A stretch of 64,000 nt of DNA. Origin: Fructobacillus evanidus. Its GTDB lineage: Bacteria; Bacillota; Bacilli; Lactobacillales; Lactobacillaceae. The notes under the pieces are model-generated. The model had not been told where the DNA came from and searched no databases. It worked only from the letters and a program-made list of their open reading frames with translations. The position numbers were made by a program, and so were the translations under genes. This document shows positions 17,761 through 28,370 of this stretch, piece by piece. Numbering within the stretch: position 1 is the stretch's first letter; each line of letters starts with the position of its first letter. The DNA is taken from NCBI RefSeq assembly GCF_963580165.1, contig NZ_CAUZLM010000006.1:31793-95792 (forward strand). The letters run 5' to 3'.

Positions 17761-20700
17761 GCAGCTACCGGTAATAGCCCAGCAACCACTGCCAGTGATG
17801 CTGAAAAGCAGGGTGCTATTGACTATACGAACGGATTGAATGCAGCCGTCAATGGTAAGACCATTGCCAACCCAACCAGTGGTAATAAAGCTGGTGAAGC
17901 GGCCATCGATTCGTTCAATAAGGGTTATCAAGATGCCGTGGATGGCAAGGATGACAGTACTTTAACTGATCCAGTCCAAAAGGCAGCCCAAGCAGCAGCT
18001 ACTAACGCCTTCAATGATGTGAAGAACAACACTGTCAAGACGGCAGATCAAATCAAGGCGATGAACCCAGTGGCTCAAGTTGCCTATCAAAAGGCCTTGA
18101 CCGAGGCTCAGGCAGATGCTGCCAAGGGAGCCCAGGCCTATGTTAGTGGTGGTGCTCGTCCAGATGATAGTACGGTAGATGGCAAGGCCACCGCCGCCGG
18201 ATATGATAAGGCTGCGACCGGTTACGCCGACGGTAAAAGTGGTTCCTCTGCAGCATCAAACGACCCAAGCTACACGACCGGTTATCAAGCTGGTCAAAGC
18301 GAGAAGAATGGTTATAATGATCAGAGTTTGCCAGATAATGCATCGCAAACCGAAAAGGATGCTTATAACGCTGCAAAGGCTGGAGCAGCCGATGGTATTG
18401 CTGGTAAGCAACCGGCTGATAACTCAACTCAGTCACAAGCCTATAAGGATGCCTACACCAAGGCTTATCAGGATGCGACAAACGGTTACAATACCGGTTA
18501 TGCAGCAGGCCAAAGTGGTACCAAGCCAGATGCTAGCCAAGCAGCAGACCCATCTTATATGAAGGGTTACAACGCAGGTCAAGCTGCAAAGCAAGCGATT
18601 GCCGATGACCAAAATGGTCAAAACAATGCAAGCAGTTCAGCTGATTCAACAACCTATAATGATGTTCAGCAGGGTTACCACGATGGCGTTGTTGCCACGG
18701 GAAAGACTGGTGTCAACACGCCAAACGCTACGGCAGCCAATGGGGATGCACCATACCAGGCTGGCTACAACCAAGCTATCACGGATACAAATAAAGCCCG
18801 TGCAGCAGCCTACCAAGATGCAGATGATAATCATGGTCAAGCAATTGATTCAAATAAGAAATATTCTCCTAATAGTGATATTCAAACAGTAGCGCAACAG
18901 GCTTATAACGACGCTCAAACTGCTTATTCTGACGCTATCTCCGGTGCTACAACACCAACGAATCCAAATGATGCGCAGGCAAGTGGTATAGCAGCCGGTA
19001 CCAATGATAAGAATTATGTTGACGCAACAGTGGCCAACCAGGCACCAAGTGCAACAGTTTCATCTGCTAAGTCAACCATTGTTTCTGCTCAAATCGCAGC
19101 GGCGCAAGCAGCCTTTAAGCAAAATCCAGATGCAAAGGATGCCTTGAATAGCGGTGATCCATTGGCCAACTATGCCTATAAGGCTGAGATGGACGCCTTG
19201 CAGAAGCAGTACCAAATTGGGATTTCTGATGGAAAAGCTGCCACGAACGCAGCAACCACTGCCAGTGATGCTGAAAAACAGGGAGTTAGTGACTTTATAA
19301 CCGGATTAAATGCGGTAGTCAATGGGCCAACCATTGCTAACCCTAATAGTGGAAATCAGGCTGGTGCGGCCGTTATTAATTCGTTTAATCAGGGTTATCA
19401 AGATGCCGAGAAGGGTACTGATGACAGCGGTTCAGGTGATCCCGTAATCAAGGCAGCTCAGATAGCTGCAACAGATGCCTTCAACGATGTGAAAAACAAC
19501 ACCATCAAGACTCCTGATGAAATCAAGACGATGAACCCTGTGGCTCAAGTTGCCTACCAGAAGGCTTTGACAGCTGCGGAAAACGCAGCATCGCAGGGTG
19601 CCCAAACCTATGTCAATGGTGGTAGTCGCCCAGATAACACTACTGTAACTGGTAAGGTTGCTGCAGCCGGCTATGACGATGCTAAATCAGGTTACGCGGA
19701 TGGTAAGAGCGGTGCTGCTGCATCATTGACTAATAATCCAAGCTACATGACGGGTTATAACGCTGGTCTGAATGAGAAGAGCGGTTATAATGATCAGAGT
19801 TTGCCAGCAGATGCATCACAAGCTGAAAAGGATGCTTACAATGCAGCCAAGGCCGGGGCAGCTGATGGTATTGCGGGCAAGAAGCCAGCTGACAACTCAA
19901 AGCAGTCCCAAGCCTATCAAGATGCTTATACCCAAGCTTATAATGATGCGACAAACGGTTATAACGATGGTTATGCCGCAGGTCAAAATGGTACAAAACC
20001 AGATGCTAGCCAAGCAGCAGACCCATCTTATATGAAGGGTTACAACGCCGGTCAGGCAGCAAAGCAAGCGATTGCTGATGACCAAAATGGTCAAAATAAT
20101 GCAAGCAGCTCAGCTGATTCAACAACCTATAATGATGTTCAAAGTTGTTATCACGATGGGGTTATGGCCGTAGGAAAGAATGGCGCAGATACATCACCGA
20201 CTGCACCAAGCGGTGATGTACCGTACCAGAAGGGCTACACCCAAGGTGTCCAAGATGCACTTGCAGCTCGAGTAAAGAGTATCCAGGATGCAGACGATAA
20301 TCACGGTCAAGCAATTGATTCGAATAAGAAATATTCTCCTAATAGTGATATTCAAACAGTAGCGCAACAGGCTTATAACGACGCTCAAACTGCTTATTCT
20401 GAAGCTATCTCCGGTGCTACAACACCAACGAGTCCAAATGATGCTCAGGCAAGTGGTATTACAACAGCTCAAAATGACCAGAACTACGTTAACGCAACAG
20501 TTGCTAACCAGACATCGAGTGCGACGGTTTCATCTGCTAAATCAACGATTGTTTCAGCTCAAATCACAGTAGCTCAAAAAGCCTTTACGGCTAACCCAGA
20601 TGCTCCTGACAGCTTGAACAGCACTGATCCACTCGCTAACTATGCTTATAAGACTGAAATGGATGCTTTGCAGACAAAGTATAATACTGGAAAGCAAGAA

Positions 20701-23700
20701 GCAGCTGACGGCAATAGCCCAGCAACCACTGCCAGTGATGCTGAAAAGCAGGGAGCTATTGACTACACGAACGGACTGAATGCGGCAGTTAATGGCCAAA
20801 GCATTACCAATCCAACCAGTGGTAACAAGGCTGGTGAAGCCGCTATTGATTCCTTTAATAAGGGTTATCAAGATGCCGTGGCTGGTAAAGATGACAGTTC
20901 TTCAACAGATCCAGTTCAAAAGGCAGCGCAAGCAGCTGCAACGGCAGCCTTCAATGACGTAAAGAACAACACCGTCAAGACCCCTGATGAAATCAAGACA
21001 ATGAACCCAGTGGCCCAAGTTGCCTATCAGAAGGCGGTCAAAGAAGCTCAGGCAGATGCAGCGCAAGGAGCTCAAGCTTATGTCAACGGTGGCAGTCGCC
21101 CAGATGATAGCACGGTAGATGGCAAGGCCACCGCCGCCGGATATGATAAGGCTAAGGCTGGTTACACCGATGGTCAAAGTGGTAACAATGCCACATCAAC
21201 TGACCCAAGTTACACGACCGGTTATAACGCTGGTAAGAGTGAGGCAAGTGGTTATGATGATCAGAAGGCTCCGGCAGACGATGCATCACAAGCCGAAAAG
21301 GATGCTTACAATGCAGCCAAGGCTGGAGCTGCCGATGGTATTGCCGGCAAGCAGCCAGCAGATAACTCAACTCAGTCGCAAGCTTACAAAGATGCCTACA
21401 CCAAGGCTTATCAGGATGCGACAAATGGTTACAATACTGGTTATGCTGCCGGTCAAAATGGCACCAAGCCAGATACCAGCCAAGCAGCGGACCCATCTTA
21501 TATGAAGGGTTACAACGCCGGCCAAGCGGCAAAGCAGGCCATTGCCGATGACCAAAACGGTCAAAACAAGGCAAGCAGTTCAGCTGATTCAACAACCTAT
21601 AATGATGCCCAACAGGGTTACCATGATGGCGTTATCGCCACAGGCAAGACAGGCGTCAATACGCCAAATGCTACGTCAGCCAACGGCGATGCACCATACC
21701 AGGTGGCCTATGATCAAGCTATTAAGGATACAAATGCAGCGCGTGCACTCGCTTACCAGGATGCAGACGATAATCACGGTCAAGCAATTGATTCAAATAA
21801 GAAATATTCTCCTAATAGTGATATTCAAACAGTAGCGCAACAGGCTTATAACGACGCTCAAACTGCTTATTCTGACGCTATCTCCGGTGCTACAACACCA
21901 ACGAATCCAAATGATGCTCAGGCAAGTGGGGCAGCAGCCGGTACTAATGATAAGAAATTCGTTGATGCAACAGTTGCCAACCAGTCACCAACAACGACGG
22001 TCTCTTCTGCTAAGTCCGGTATTGTGACGGCTCAAATCAGTGCAGCACAAGCTGCCTTTAAGCAAAACCCAGATGCCAGTGACGATTTGAAGGGTGCTGA
22101 CCCATTAGCCAACTATGCTTATAAGACCGAAATGGATTCTTTGCAGGCTCAGTATGATACCGGAAAGAGAGAAGCCGCTGCCGGAACAAGCCCAGCTTCA
22201 ACAGCTAGCGATGCGGAAAAGCAAGGTGCTATTGACTATACGAACGGACTGAATGCAGCGGTTAACAATGATACCCAAAGCATTACCAACCCAAACAGTG
22301 GTAATAAAGCTGGAGAAGCGGCAGCTGATTCCTTCAATAAAGGTTATCAAGATGCCGTGGCTGGCAAAGATGACAGTAATTCAACTGACCCAGTCCAAAA
22401 GGCAGCCCAAACAGCCGCAACGGCAGCCTTCAATGATGTGACCAAAGGTAGCGTCAAGACCCCTGATGAAATCAAGGCGATGAACCCAGTGGCCCAAGTC
22501 GCTTACCAAAAGGCAGAACAAGAGGCTCAGGCAGATGCTGCCAAGGGAGCCCAGGCCTATGTTAGTGGTGGTGCTCGCCCAGATGACAGCACGGTAGATG
22601 GCAAGGCTGCAGCAGCAGGATATGACGCTGCCAAAGCAGGTTACACGGATGGCCAAAGTGGCAAGACTTCAGCATCAACCGACCCAAGCTACACAACCGG
22701 TTATAATGCTGGTAAGAGTGAAACTGCTGGTTATAATGACCAGAGTTTGCCAGCTAATGCATCGCAAGCCGAGCAAGATGCCTATAACGGTGCAAAGGCT
22801 GGAGCAGCTGATGGAACCACAAGTGCCACGAAGCCAAGTGATCTTTCAGCAAAGTCACAAGCATACCAAGATGCCTATAACAAGGCCTATGCTGATGCAC
22901 AAGCGGGAGCTAAGGTTGGTTATCAAGATGGCTCAAAGAGTGGTACACCAACCGACATTTCTGGTCAGGATGACATTTACAAGAAGGCCTATGCTGCCGG
23001 TCAGGCAACAGCTGCTAATGAAGCGCAAGCTGGCGCCAAAGACTATGTAGCTGGTAAGAGTGCACCGACAGCAGATACGCCTGCTAGCCACTATGGTTAC
23101 AACCAGGCTCAAGCTGGATTTAATGATGCAGCTGCTGGTAAGTCGTCTCAATCAACTGATTCTTCATACACCACCGGTTATAATGCTGAAAAATCAGCTC
23201 AGGAAGCAATTAGTGATGCGAAGAATGGCAACACAAGCCAAGAACAGAGTGCAAGTGATCCAACTGCTTATACTGATGCTCAACAGGGTTATCACGATGG
23301 AGTTGTCGCCACAGGCAAGACTGGTGTGAATACAACAAATGCTACAGCAGCCAACGGTGATGAACCATACCAGGTGGCCTATGACCAAGCTATTAAGGAT
23401 ACGAACGCAGCCCGTGCAGTTGCTTACCAGGATGCCGATAATGACCATGGTCAAGCAAATGGTTCAGGTTACAAGTATTCTGCTAATAGTGACGTCCAAG
23501 GAGTAGCACAACAGGCTTATACGGATGCTCAAACTGCTTATTCTGAAGCAATCTCCGGTGCTACGACACCAACGAGTCCAAATGATGCCCAAGCTAGTGG
23601 TATTGCAACGGCTAAAAACGATCAAAGTTACGTTGATGATACTGTGGCTGGTAAAACGCCAAGTGCAACAGTTTCGGATGCTAAGTCAACCGTTGTTTCA

Positions 23701-26700
23701 GCTCAAATCACAGCAGCGCAAGTAGCCTTTAAGCAAAACCCAGATGCCAGTGACGATTTGAAGGGCACTGACCCATTGGCTAACTATGCTTATAAGGTCG
23801 AAATGGATTCTTTGCAGTCAAAGTACAAGGCAGGAATCCAGGACGCAGCCGCCGGTAATAGCCCAGCAACTACAGCAAGCGATGCCGAGAAGCAAGGTGC
23901 TAGTGACTATACGGCCGGATTGAACGCTGCGGTCAATGGTCAAACGATTGCTAACCCAAACAGTGGTAATAAAGCTGGAGAAGCGGCAGCTGATTCCTTC
24001 AATAAAGGTTATCAAGATGCCGTGGCCGGCAAAGATGACAGTAGTTCAACTGATCCAGTCCAAAAGGCAGCCCAAGCAGCCGCAACGGCAGCCTTCAAGG
24101 ATGTAACAGATGGTACAGTCAAGGCTCCTGATGAAATCAAGACGATGAATCCAGTGGCTCAGGTCGCCTATCAGAAGGCAGAACAAGAGGCTCAGGCCGA
24201 TGCTGCCAAGGGAGCCCAAGCCTATGTCAACGGTGGCAGTCGTCCAGATGACAGTACAGTAGATGGCAAGGCCGCCGCCGCCGGATATGATGCCGCCAAG
24301 GCAGGCTACACCGATGGCAAGAGCGGCACTGCCGCCACATCAAACGACCCAAGTTACACAACCGGTTATAACGCTGGTAAGAGTGAGACGAGTGGTTACG
24401 ATGATCAGAAGGCCCCAGCAGCTGATGCAACGCAAGCTGAAAAGGATGCTTACAATGCTGCGAAGGCCGGATCAGCCGATGGTATTGCTGGCAAGCAGCC
24501 AGCTGATAACTCAACTCAGTCGCAAGCCTATAAAGACGCCTATACCAAGGCTTATCAGGATGCGACAACCGGCTATAATGCCGGCTATGCTGCGGGTCAA
24601 AACGGTACGAAACCAAGTGCCGCCCAAGCAGCGGACCCATCTTATATGAAGGGTTACAACGCCGGTCAGGCAGCAAAGCAAGCCATTACCGATGACCAAA
24701 ACGGTCAAAACAACGCAAGCAGCGCCATTGATCCAACAACCTATAATGATGCGCAACAGGGTTATCACGATGGCGTTGTTGCCACGGGCAAGACCTTCAA
24801 CAATACACCAAATGCTACGGCAGCTAACGGCGATGCACCATACCAGGTAGCCTATGATCAAGCTATCAAGGATACGAACGCCGCCCGTGCAGTCGCTTAC
24901 CAGGATGCCGACGATAACCACGGTCAAGCAATTGACTCAAGTAAGAAGTATTCTGCTAATAGTGATGTGCAAGCGGTCGCGCAACAGGCTTATAACGACG
25001 CTCAAACTGCTTATTCTGAAGCTATCTCTGGTGCTACGACACCAACGAATCCTAATGATGCTCAGGCAAGCGGAGTAGCCGCAGGCACCAATGATAAAAA
25101 TTACGTTGACGTAACAGTGGCCAACCAGACACCAAGTGCAACGGTTTCGGCTGCCAAGTCAACAGTTGTTTCAGCTCAAATCACAGCAGCGCAAGCAGCC
25201 TTTAAGCAAAATCCAGATGCCAATGATAGCTTGAACGGCACCGATCCACTTGCCAACTATGCTTACAAGGCTGAAATGGATGACTTGCAAACGAAGTACA
25301 AGGCAGGAATCCAAGACGCAGCTGCCGGCACAAGCCCAGCAGCAAACGCCAGTGATGCCGAAAAGAAGGGTGCTAGTGACTATACAGCCGGATTGAATGC
25401 AGCAGTCAGCGGTCAAACGATTACCAACCCAACGAGTGGTAATAAGGCTGGAGAAGCGGCAGCTGATTCCTTCAAGAAGGGCTATCAAGACGCCAAGAAT
25501 GGTACGGATGACAGTAGCTCAACTGACCCAGTCCAGAAGGCCGCTCAGGCAGCAGCCACAGAAGCCTTCAAGGATGTCACGAATGGTACCGTGAAGACCC
25601 CTGATGAAATCAATACGATGGATCCAGTGGCCAAGGTTGCTTACCAGAAGGCAGAACAAGAGGCTGAGACCGATGCTGCTCAGGGTGCCCAAACCTATGT
25701 CAACGGTGGCACTCGCCCAGATGACAGTACAGTTGCCGGTAAGGCAGCCGCTGCCGGATACGATGCCGCCAAGGCCGGTTACGAAGATGGTCAAAACGGT
25801 AAGGCTACGGCATCAACTAATCCAAATTACACGACAGGTTATAACGCCGGTAAGAGTGAGACGAGTGGTTATAGTGACCAAACGGCACCAGCAGCCAATG
25901 CGCCACAAGCCGAGCAAGATGCTTATAACGGTGCAAAGGCCGGAGCCGCCGATGGTACCACAAGTGCCACGAAGCCAAGTGACCTGGCAACAAAGTCACA
26001 GGCTTACCAGGATGCTTATAACAAGGCCTATGCTGATGCCCAAGCGGGTGCCAAGGCCGGGTACCAAGATGGTTCACAGAGTGGTACGCCAACTGATCTT
26101 TCTGGTAAAGATGACATTTACAAGAATGCCTACAATGCTGGGAAGGCAACCGCGACCGATGAAGCCGAATCTGGTGCCAAAGATTATGTGGCCGGTAAGA
26201 ATGCACCAACAGCAGATACGCCAGCTGGCCACTACGGTTACAACCAAGCGAAAGCAGCGTTTGCTGATGCGAATGCCGGTAAGGCATCTCAGTCAACGGA
26301 TCCTTCATACAACATTGGTTATGATGCTTCAAAATCAGAACAACAAGCTGCCAGTGGTTCTGAGAAGGGCAATACAAACCAAGGACAAACAGCAAGCGAT
26401 CCAGCTGCTTATACGGATGCTGCCAAGGCCTATGCTAGCGCTGTTACCGCAGCGCAAGCAGGCAACACCGCTGCAACAACGGTGACGGACCCTGTTTATA
26501 AGCAAGCCTATGACCAAGGTTTGAACGATGCAGAGGCAGCACGCCAGGCAGCTATCCGGGATGCTAATGCTAACCATGGTTTGAATGTTGATCCAGAAAA
26601 GGTTTACTCGGGCAACTCAGCTATCCAGCTCTTTGCTCGTAAGGTCTATGCAGAAGTTCAAAGGTCTTATGCAGCTGTCTTAGATGGTACGACACCAAGT

Positions 26701-28065
26701 AGTCCAGATAGTGCTCAGCAACAAGGTGTGGCAACTGCCAATAATGACAAGGCCTATGTTGATGCGACTGTTGCCGGTAAGACACCAAGTACAACGGTTT
26801 CAGATACTAAGGCTGAGGATGTGGCAGCTGCCGTTACAGCAGCACAAAAAGCCTTTTCAGCTAATCCGGATGCTAGTGACGATTTGAATGGCACTGATCC
26901 ATTAGCCAACTATGCTTATAAGGCAGCTCTGGATGACTTGCAGGCAAAGTACAAGGCCGGTGTTGCAGATGCAGGCAATATCAACGAACCTGGTAGTTCA
27001 GCCGATGCAGCTACTCAGCGTGGTGCCAATGACTTTAACGCTGGTTTGAACGCTGCACTGAATGGCCAAACCATCACAAACCCAACGTCTGGTGAAAAGG
27101 CTGGAGAAGCGGAAGCCGCTGCCTTCAACCAAGGTTATGCCGATGCACAAAACGGAGTCGATGACAGCGCTGCCAAAGATCCTGTCCAAAAGGCCGCCCA
27201 AAAGGCTGCAACTCAAGCCTTTAGCGACAGTCCTGATTTCAAGACAGATGCTGAAGTGAACCAGATGGACCCAGTTTCAAAGGCTGCTGGCTATGCTGAT
27301 GCGCAGAAGGGTTATAACGACGCCAAGGCAAACGTCCAGCCAACAGCTGCCGAGCAGGCAGATGCTAACTATATGAAGGGTTACCAGGCTTATAAGGACA
27401 GTCAAACTGGCTATAACAATGCCGGAACGCAGACGAAGCCTGCGGACGATGCCCCACAGCCAGAAAAGGATGCCTATAATGGTGCCATTGCTGGTGTAGC
27501 GGATGCGGTTGCTGGCAAGGCCAAGGAAAGTGACTTGGCTACTAAGTCACAGGCTTACCAAGATGCTTATAACAAGGCCTATGCAGCTGCTCAAGCCGGT
27601 TTGAATGATGCCGATAGTGAAAAATCAGCTCAGTCAACCGATCCAGATTACATGACAGGCTACAACGCCGGTAAGAAGCACATCACAACTGTGGATAACA
27701 CGGGTCAAAGTGATGCGTTATCCGGATTGGCTCCTCAGGATGCTAATTTGAATGCAAAGGACAAGGCAGCTTATGACGAGGCCTATAGTCGGACGATTGC
27801 TGGTTTGAATGACGGCGCTAATGGTGTTCCAGAAGCAATGCCAAACGATCCAAACTATCAGAAGGGTTATGCTGCCGGTGAAGCAGCTCGCGCATTGTTG
27901 GCTGACAAGCAGAACAACACGCACACGACTGTGGCTGACCAGGCAAGCTATGATATAGCTGCTCAAGCATATCAGCAGGCCGAGGACGACGTCGCCAATG
28001 GCCGCCCAAAGAGTCCCAAGAATCAAAGCCCTGTTTATGTTTTGGTCTATGACCGTGCCTACGAC
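14461..28065 (+). repeat. Super-repeat array, unit about 1.47 kb (490 codons)
   Basis: The same Y-S-x-N-x-D-x-Q motif, followed by A-Y-x-D-A-Q-T-A-Y, recurs with its Tyr codon at 14461, 15913, 17392, 18862, 20332, 21805, 23476, 24949 and 26605. The spacings are 1452, 1479, 1470, 1470, 1473, 1671, 1473 and 1656 bases, all multiples of three. The two long units carry an extra block (K-P-S-D-L, then K-A-Y-A-D-A-Q-A-G). Some blocks are identical at DNA level, for example from 17346 and again from 20286, 2,940 bases apart. The array is therefore a target for recombination and copy-number change, and for assembly error. Confidence 0.9.
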
Positions 28066-28269
28066 TTCTTGTTGAATGAAAAGAACCAGAAGAAGACACC
28101 ACAGCCAGAACCAGCAGCACCTGTTGAGAGTGCACCAACTCCAGCACCTGTACTGCCACAAACAGGCGAACAGCAAAATGTTACTGAAAATAGTGGCCTT
28201 GTTGCTTTGCTGCTCTCATCAATCCTCGGATTGGTTGCAACGGCTAAGCGCAAGCGTAACGATAAGTAA
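17761..28269 (+). CDS. C-terminal portion of giant surface adhesin with LPQTG anchor
   Basis: This is the in-frame continuation after the TAG. It holds further super-repeats and then a C-terminal unit with A-L-S-G-L-A-P-Q-D-A-N-L-N and V-Y-V-L-V-Y-D-R-A-Y-D that is shared with the paralogue. A Pro-rich wall spanner, LPQTG, a hydrophobic helix and the tail A-K-R-K-R-N-D-K complete a sortase-A signal. The first in-frame start-like codon is TTG at 17836, with no RBS, so independent translation is unlikely. The repeats are polar, with frequent G-Y-x-x-G and A-Y-x-x-A spacing, and contain no Cys. Confidence 0.8.
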   Translation, partial: AATGNSPATTASDAEKQGAIDYTNGLNAAVNGKTIANPTSGNKAGEAAIDSFNKGYQDAVDGKDDSTLTDPVQKAAQAAATNAFNDVKNNTVKTADQIKAMNPVAQVAYQKALTEAQADAAKGAQAYVSGGARPDDSTVDGKATAAGYDKAATGYADGKSGSSAASNDPSYTTGYQAGQSEKNGYNDQSLPDNASQTEKDAYNAAKAGAADGIAGKQPADNSTQSQAYKDAYTKAYQDATNGYNTGYAAGQSGTKPDASQAADPSYMKGYNAGQAAKQAIADDQNGQNNASSSADSTTYNDVQQGYHDGVVATGKTGVNTPNATAANGDAPYQAGYNQAITDTNKARAAAYQDADDNHGQAIDSNKKYSPNSDIQTVAQQAYNDAQTAYSDAISGATTPTNPNDAQASGIAAGTNDKNYVDATVANQAPSATVSSAKSTIVSAQIAAAQAAFKQNPDAKDALNSGDPLANYAYKAEMDALQKQYQIGISDGKAATNAATTASDAEKQGVSDFITGLNAVVNGPTIANPNSGNQAGAAVINSFNQGYQDAEKGTDDSGSGDPVIKAAQIAATDAFNDVKNNTIKTPDEIKTMNPVAQVAYQKALTAAENAASQGAQTYVNGGSRPDNTTVTGKVAAAGYDDAKSGYADGKSGAAASLTNNPSYMTGYNAGLNEKSGYNDQSLPADASQAEKDAYNAAKAGAADGIAGKKPADNSKQSQAYQDAYTQAYNDATNGYNDGYAAGQNGTKPDASQAADPSYMKGYNAGQAAKQAIADDQNGQNNASSSADSTTYNDVQSCYHDGVMAVGKNGADTSPTAPSGDVPYQKGYTQGVQDALAARVKSIQDADDNHGQAIDSNKKYSPNSDIQTVAQQAYNDAQTAYSEAISGATTPTSPNDAQASGITTAQNDQNYVNATVANQTSSATVSSAKSTIVSAQITVAQKAFTANPDAPDSLNSTDPLANYAYKTEMDALQTKYNTGKQEAADGNSPATTASDAEKQGAIDYTNGLNAAVNGQSITNPTSGNKAGEAAIDSFNKGYQDAVAGKDDSSSTDPVQKAAQAAATAAFNDVKNNTVKTPDEIKTMNPVAQVAYQKAVKEAQADAAQGAQAYVNGGSRPDDSTVDGKATAAGYDKAKAGYTDGQSGNNATSTDPSYTTGYNAGKSEASGYDDQKAPADDASQAEKDAYNAAKAGAADGIAGKQPADNSTQSQAYKDAYTKAYQDATNGYNTGYAAGQNGTKPDTSQAADPSYMKGYNAGQAAKQAIADDQNGQNKASSSADSTTYNDAQQGYHDGVIATGKTGVNTPNATSANGDAPYQVAYDQAIKDTNAARALAYQDADDNHGQAIDSNKKYSPNSDIQTVAQQAYNDAQTAYSDAISGATTPTNPNDAQASGAAAGTNDKKFVDATVANQSPTTTVSSAKSGIVTAQISAAQAAFKQNPDASDDLKGADPLANYAYKTEMDSLQAQYDTGKREAAAGTSPASTASDAEKQGAIDYTNGLNAAVNNDTQSITNPNSGNKAGEAAADSFNKGYQDAVAGKDDSNSTDPVQKAAQTAATAAFNDVTKGSVKTPDEIKAMNPVAQVAYQKAEQEAQADAAKGAQAYVSGGARPDDSTVDGKAAAAGYDAAKAGYTDGQSGKTSASTDPSYTTGYNAGKSETAGYNDQSLPANASQAEQDAYNGAKAGAADGTTSATKPSDLSAKSQAYQDAYNKAYADAQAGAKVGYQDGSKSGTPTDISGQDDIYKKAYAAGQATAANEAQAGAKDYVAGKSAPTADTPASHYGYNQAQAGFNDAAAGKSSQSTDSSYTTGYNAEKSAQEAISDAKNGNTSQEQSASDPTAYTDAQQGYHDGVVATGKTGVNTTNATAANGDEPYQVAYDQAIKDTNAARAVAYQDADNDHGQANGSGYKYSANSDVQGVAQQAYTDAQTAYSEAISGATTPTSPNDAQASGIATAKNDQSYVDDTVAGKTPSATVSDAKSTVVSAQITAAQVAFKQNPDASDDLKGTDPLANYAYKVEMDSLQSKYKAGIQDAAAGNSPATTASDAEKQGASDYTAGLNAAVNGQTIANPNSGNKAGEAAADSFNKGYQDAVAGKDDSSSTDPVQKAAQAAATAAFKDVTDGTVKAPDEIKTMNPVAQVAYQKAEQEAQADAAKGAQAYVNGGSRPDDSTVDGKAAAAGYDAAKAGYTDGKSGTAATSNDPSYTTGYNAGKSETSGYDDQKAPAADATQAEKDAYNAAKAGSADGIAGKQPADNSTQSQAYKDAYTKAYQDATTGYNAGYAAGQNGTKPSAAQAADPSYMKGYNAGQAAKQAITDDQNGQNNASSAIDPTTYNDAQQGYHDGVVATGKTFNNTPNATAANGDAPYQVAYDQAIKDTNAARAVAYQDADDNHGQAIDSSKKYSANSDVQAVAQQAYNDAQTAYSEAISGATTPTNPNDAQASGVAAGTNDKNYVDVTVANQTPSATVSAAKSTVVSAQITAAQAAFKQNPDANDSLNGTDPLANYAYKAEMDDLQTKYKAGIQDAAAGTSPAANASDAEKKGASDYTAGLNAAVSGQTITNPTSGNKAGEAAADSFKKGYQDAKNGTDDSSSTDPVQKAAQAAATEAFKDVTNGTVKTPDEINTMDPVAKVAYQKAEQEAETDAAQGAQTYVNGGTRPDDSTVAGKAAAAGYDAAKAGYEDGQNGKATASTNPNYTTGYNAGKSETSGYSDQTAPAANAPQAEQDAYNGAKAGAADGTTSATKPSDLATKSQAYQDAYNKAYADAQAGAKAGYQDGSQSGTPTDLSGKDDIYKNAYNAGKATATDEAESGAKDYVAGKNAPTADTPAGHYGYNQAKAAFADANAGKASQSTDPSYNIGYDASKSEQQAASGSEKGNTNQGQTASDPAAYTDAAKAYASAVTAAQAGNTAATTVTDPVYKQAYDQGLNDAEAARQAAIRDANANHGLNVDPEKVYSGNSAIQLFARKVYAEVQRSYAAVLDGTTPSSPDSAQQQGVATANNDKAYVDATVAGKTPSTTVSDTKAEDVAAAVTAAQKAFSANPDASDDLNGTDPLANYAYKAALDDLQAKYKAGVADAGNINEPGSSADAATQRGANDFNAGLNAALNGQTITNPTSGEKAGEAEAAAFNQGYADAQNGVDDSAAKDPVQKAAQKAATQAFSDSPDFKTDAEVNQMDPVSKAAGYADAQKGYNDAKANVQPTAAEQADANYMKGYQAYKDSQTGYNNAGTQTKPADDAPQPEKDAYNGAIAGVADAVAGKAKESDLATKSQAYQDAYNKAYAAAQAGLNDADSEKSAQSTDPDYMTGYNAGKKHITTVDNTGQSDALSGLAPQDANLNAKDKAAYDEAYSRTIAGLNDGANGVPEAMPNDPNYQKGYAAGEAARALLADKQNNTHTTVADQASYDIAAQAYQQAEDDVANGRPKSPKNQSPVYVLVYDRAYDFLLNEKNQKKTPQPEPAAPVESAPTPAPVLPQTGEQQNVTENSGLVALLLSSILGLVATAKRKRNDK

Positions 28270-28333
28270 GTTTCATTGATAAATCAGTTTAGGTGCTATT
28301 GCTTTTAGGCATTGGCGCGTAAACCAAAAAGGA

Positions 28334-28370
28334 AGTCCAAGAAGTAATCTTCTTGGGCTTTTTTTATTTT
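28334..28370 (+). terminator. Terminator after the first giant gene
   Basis: TCCAAGAAG pairs with CTTCTTGGG across TAAT and is followed by seven T. Confidence 0.82.

Larger units (their letters stand above)
9601..28269 (+). pseudogene. Giant LPxTG-anchored repeat adhesin locus (6,223 codons), interrupted by one TAG
   Basis: One reading frame runs from ATG 9601 to TAA 28267-28269, broken only by TAG at 17758-17760. The frame before and after is the same, with no insertion or deletion. In a sister repeat the codon at that place is GAG, so a single base change explains it. Order: signal peptide, serine-rich stalk, adhesive domain, about nine super-repeats, LPQTG anchor. If the stop is read through or absent in other cells, the product would be among the largest bacterial surface proteins. 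As written, the N-terminal product would be secreted without an anchor, and the C-terminal part has no obvious start. The start ATG 9601 was chosen because it aligns with ATG 29094 of the paralogue and follows AGAAAGG. Confidence 0.82.

Noticed and set aside
14461..28065. CRISPR-like array
   Set aside because: The regular repeats are about 1.47 kb, in frame and coding; there are no short spacers and no cas genes.
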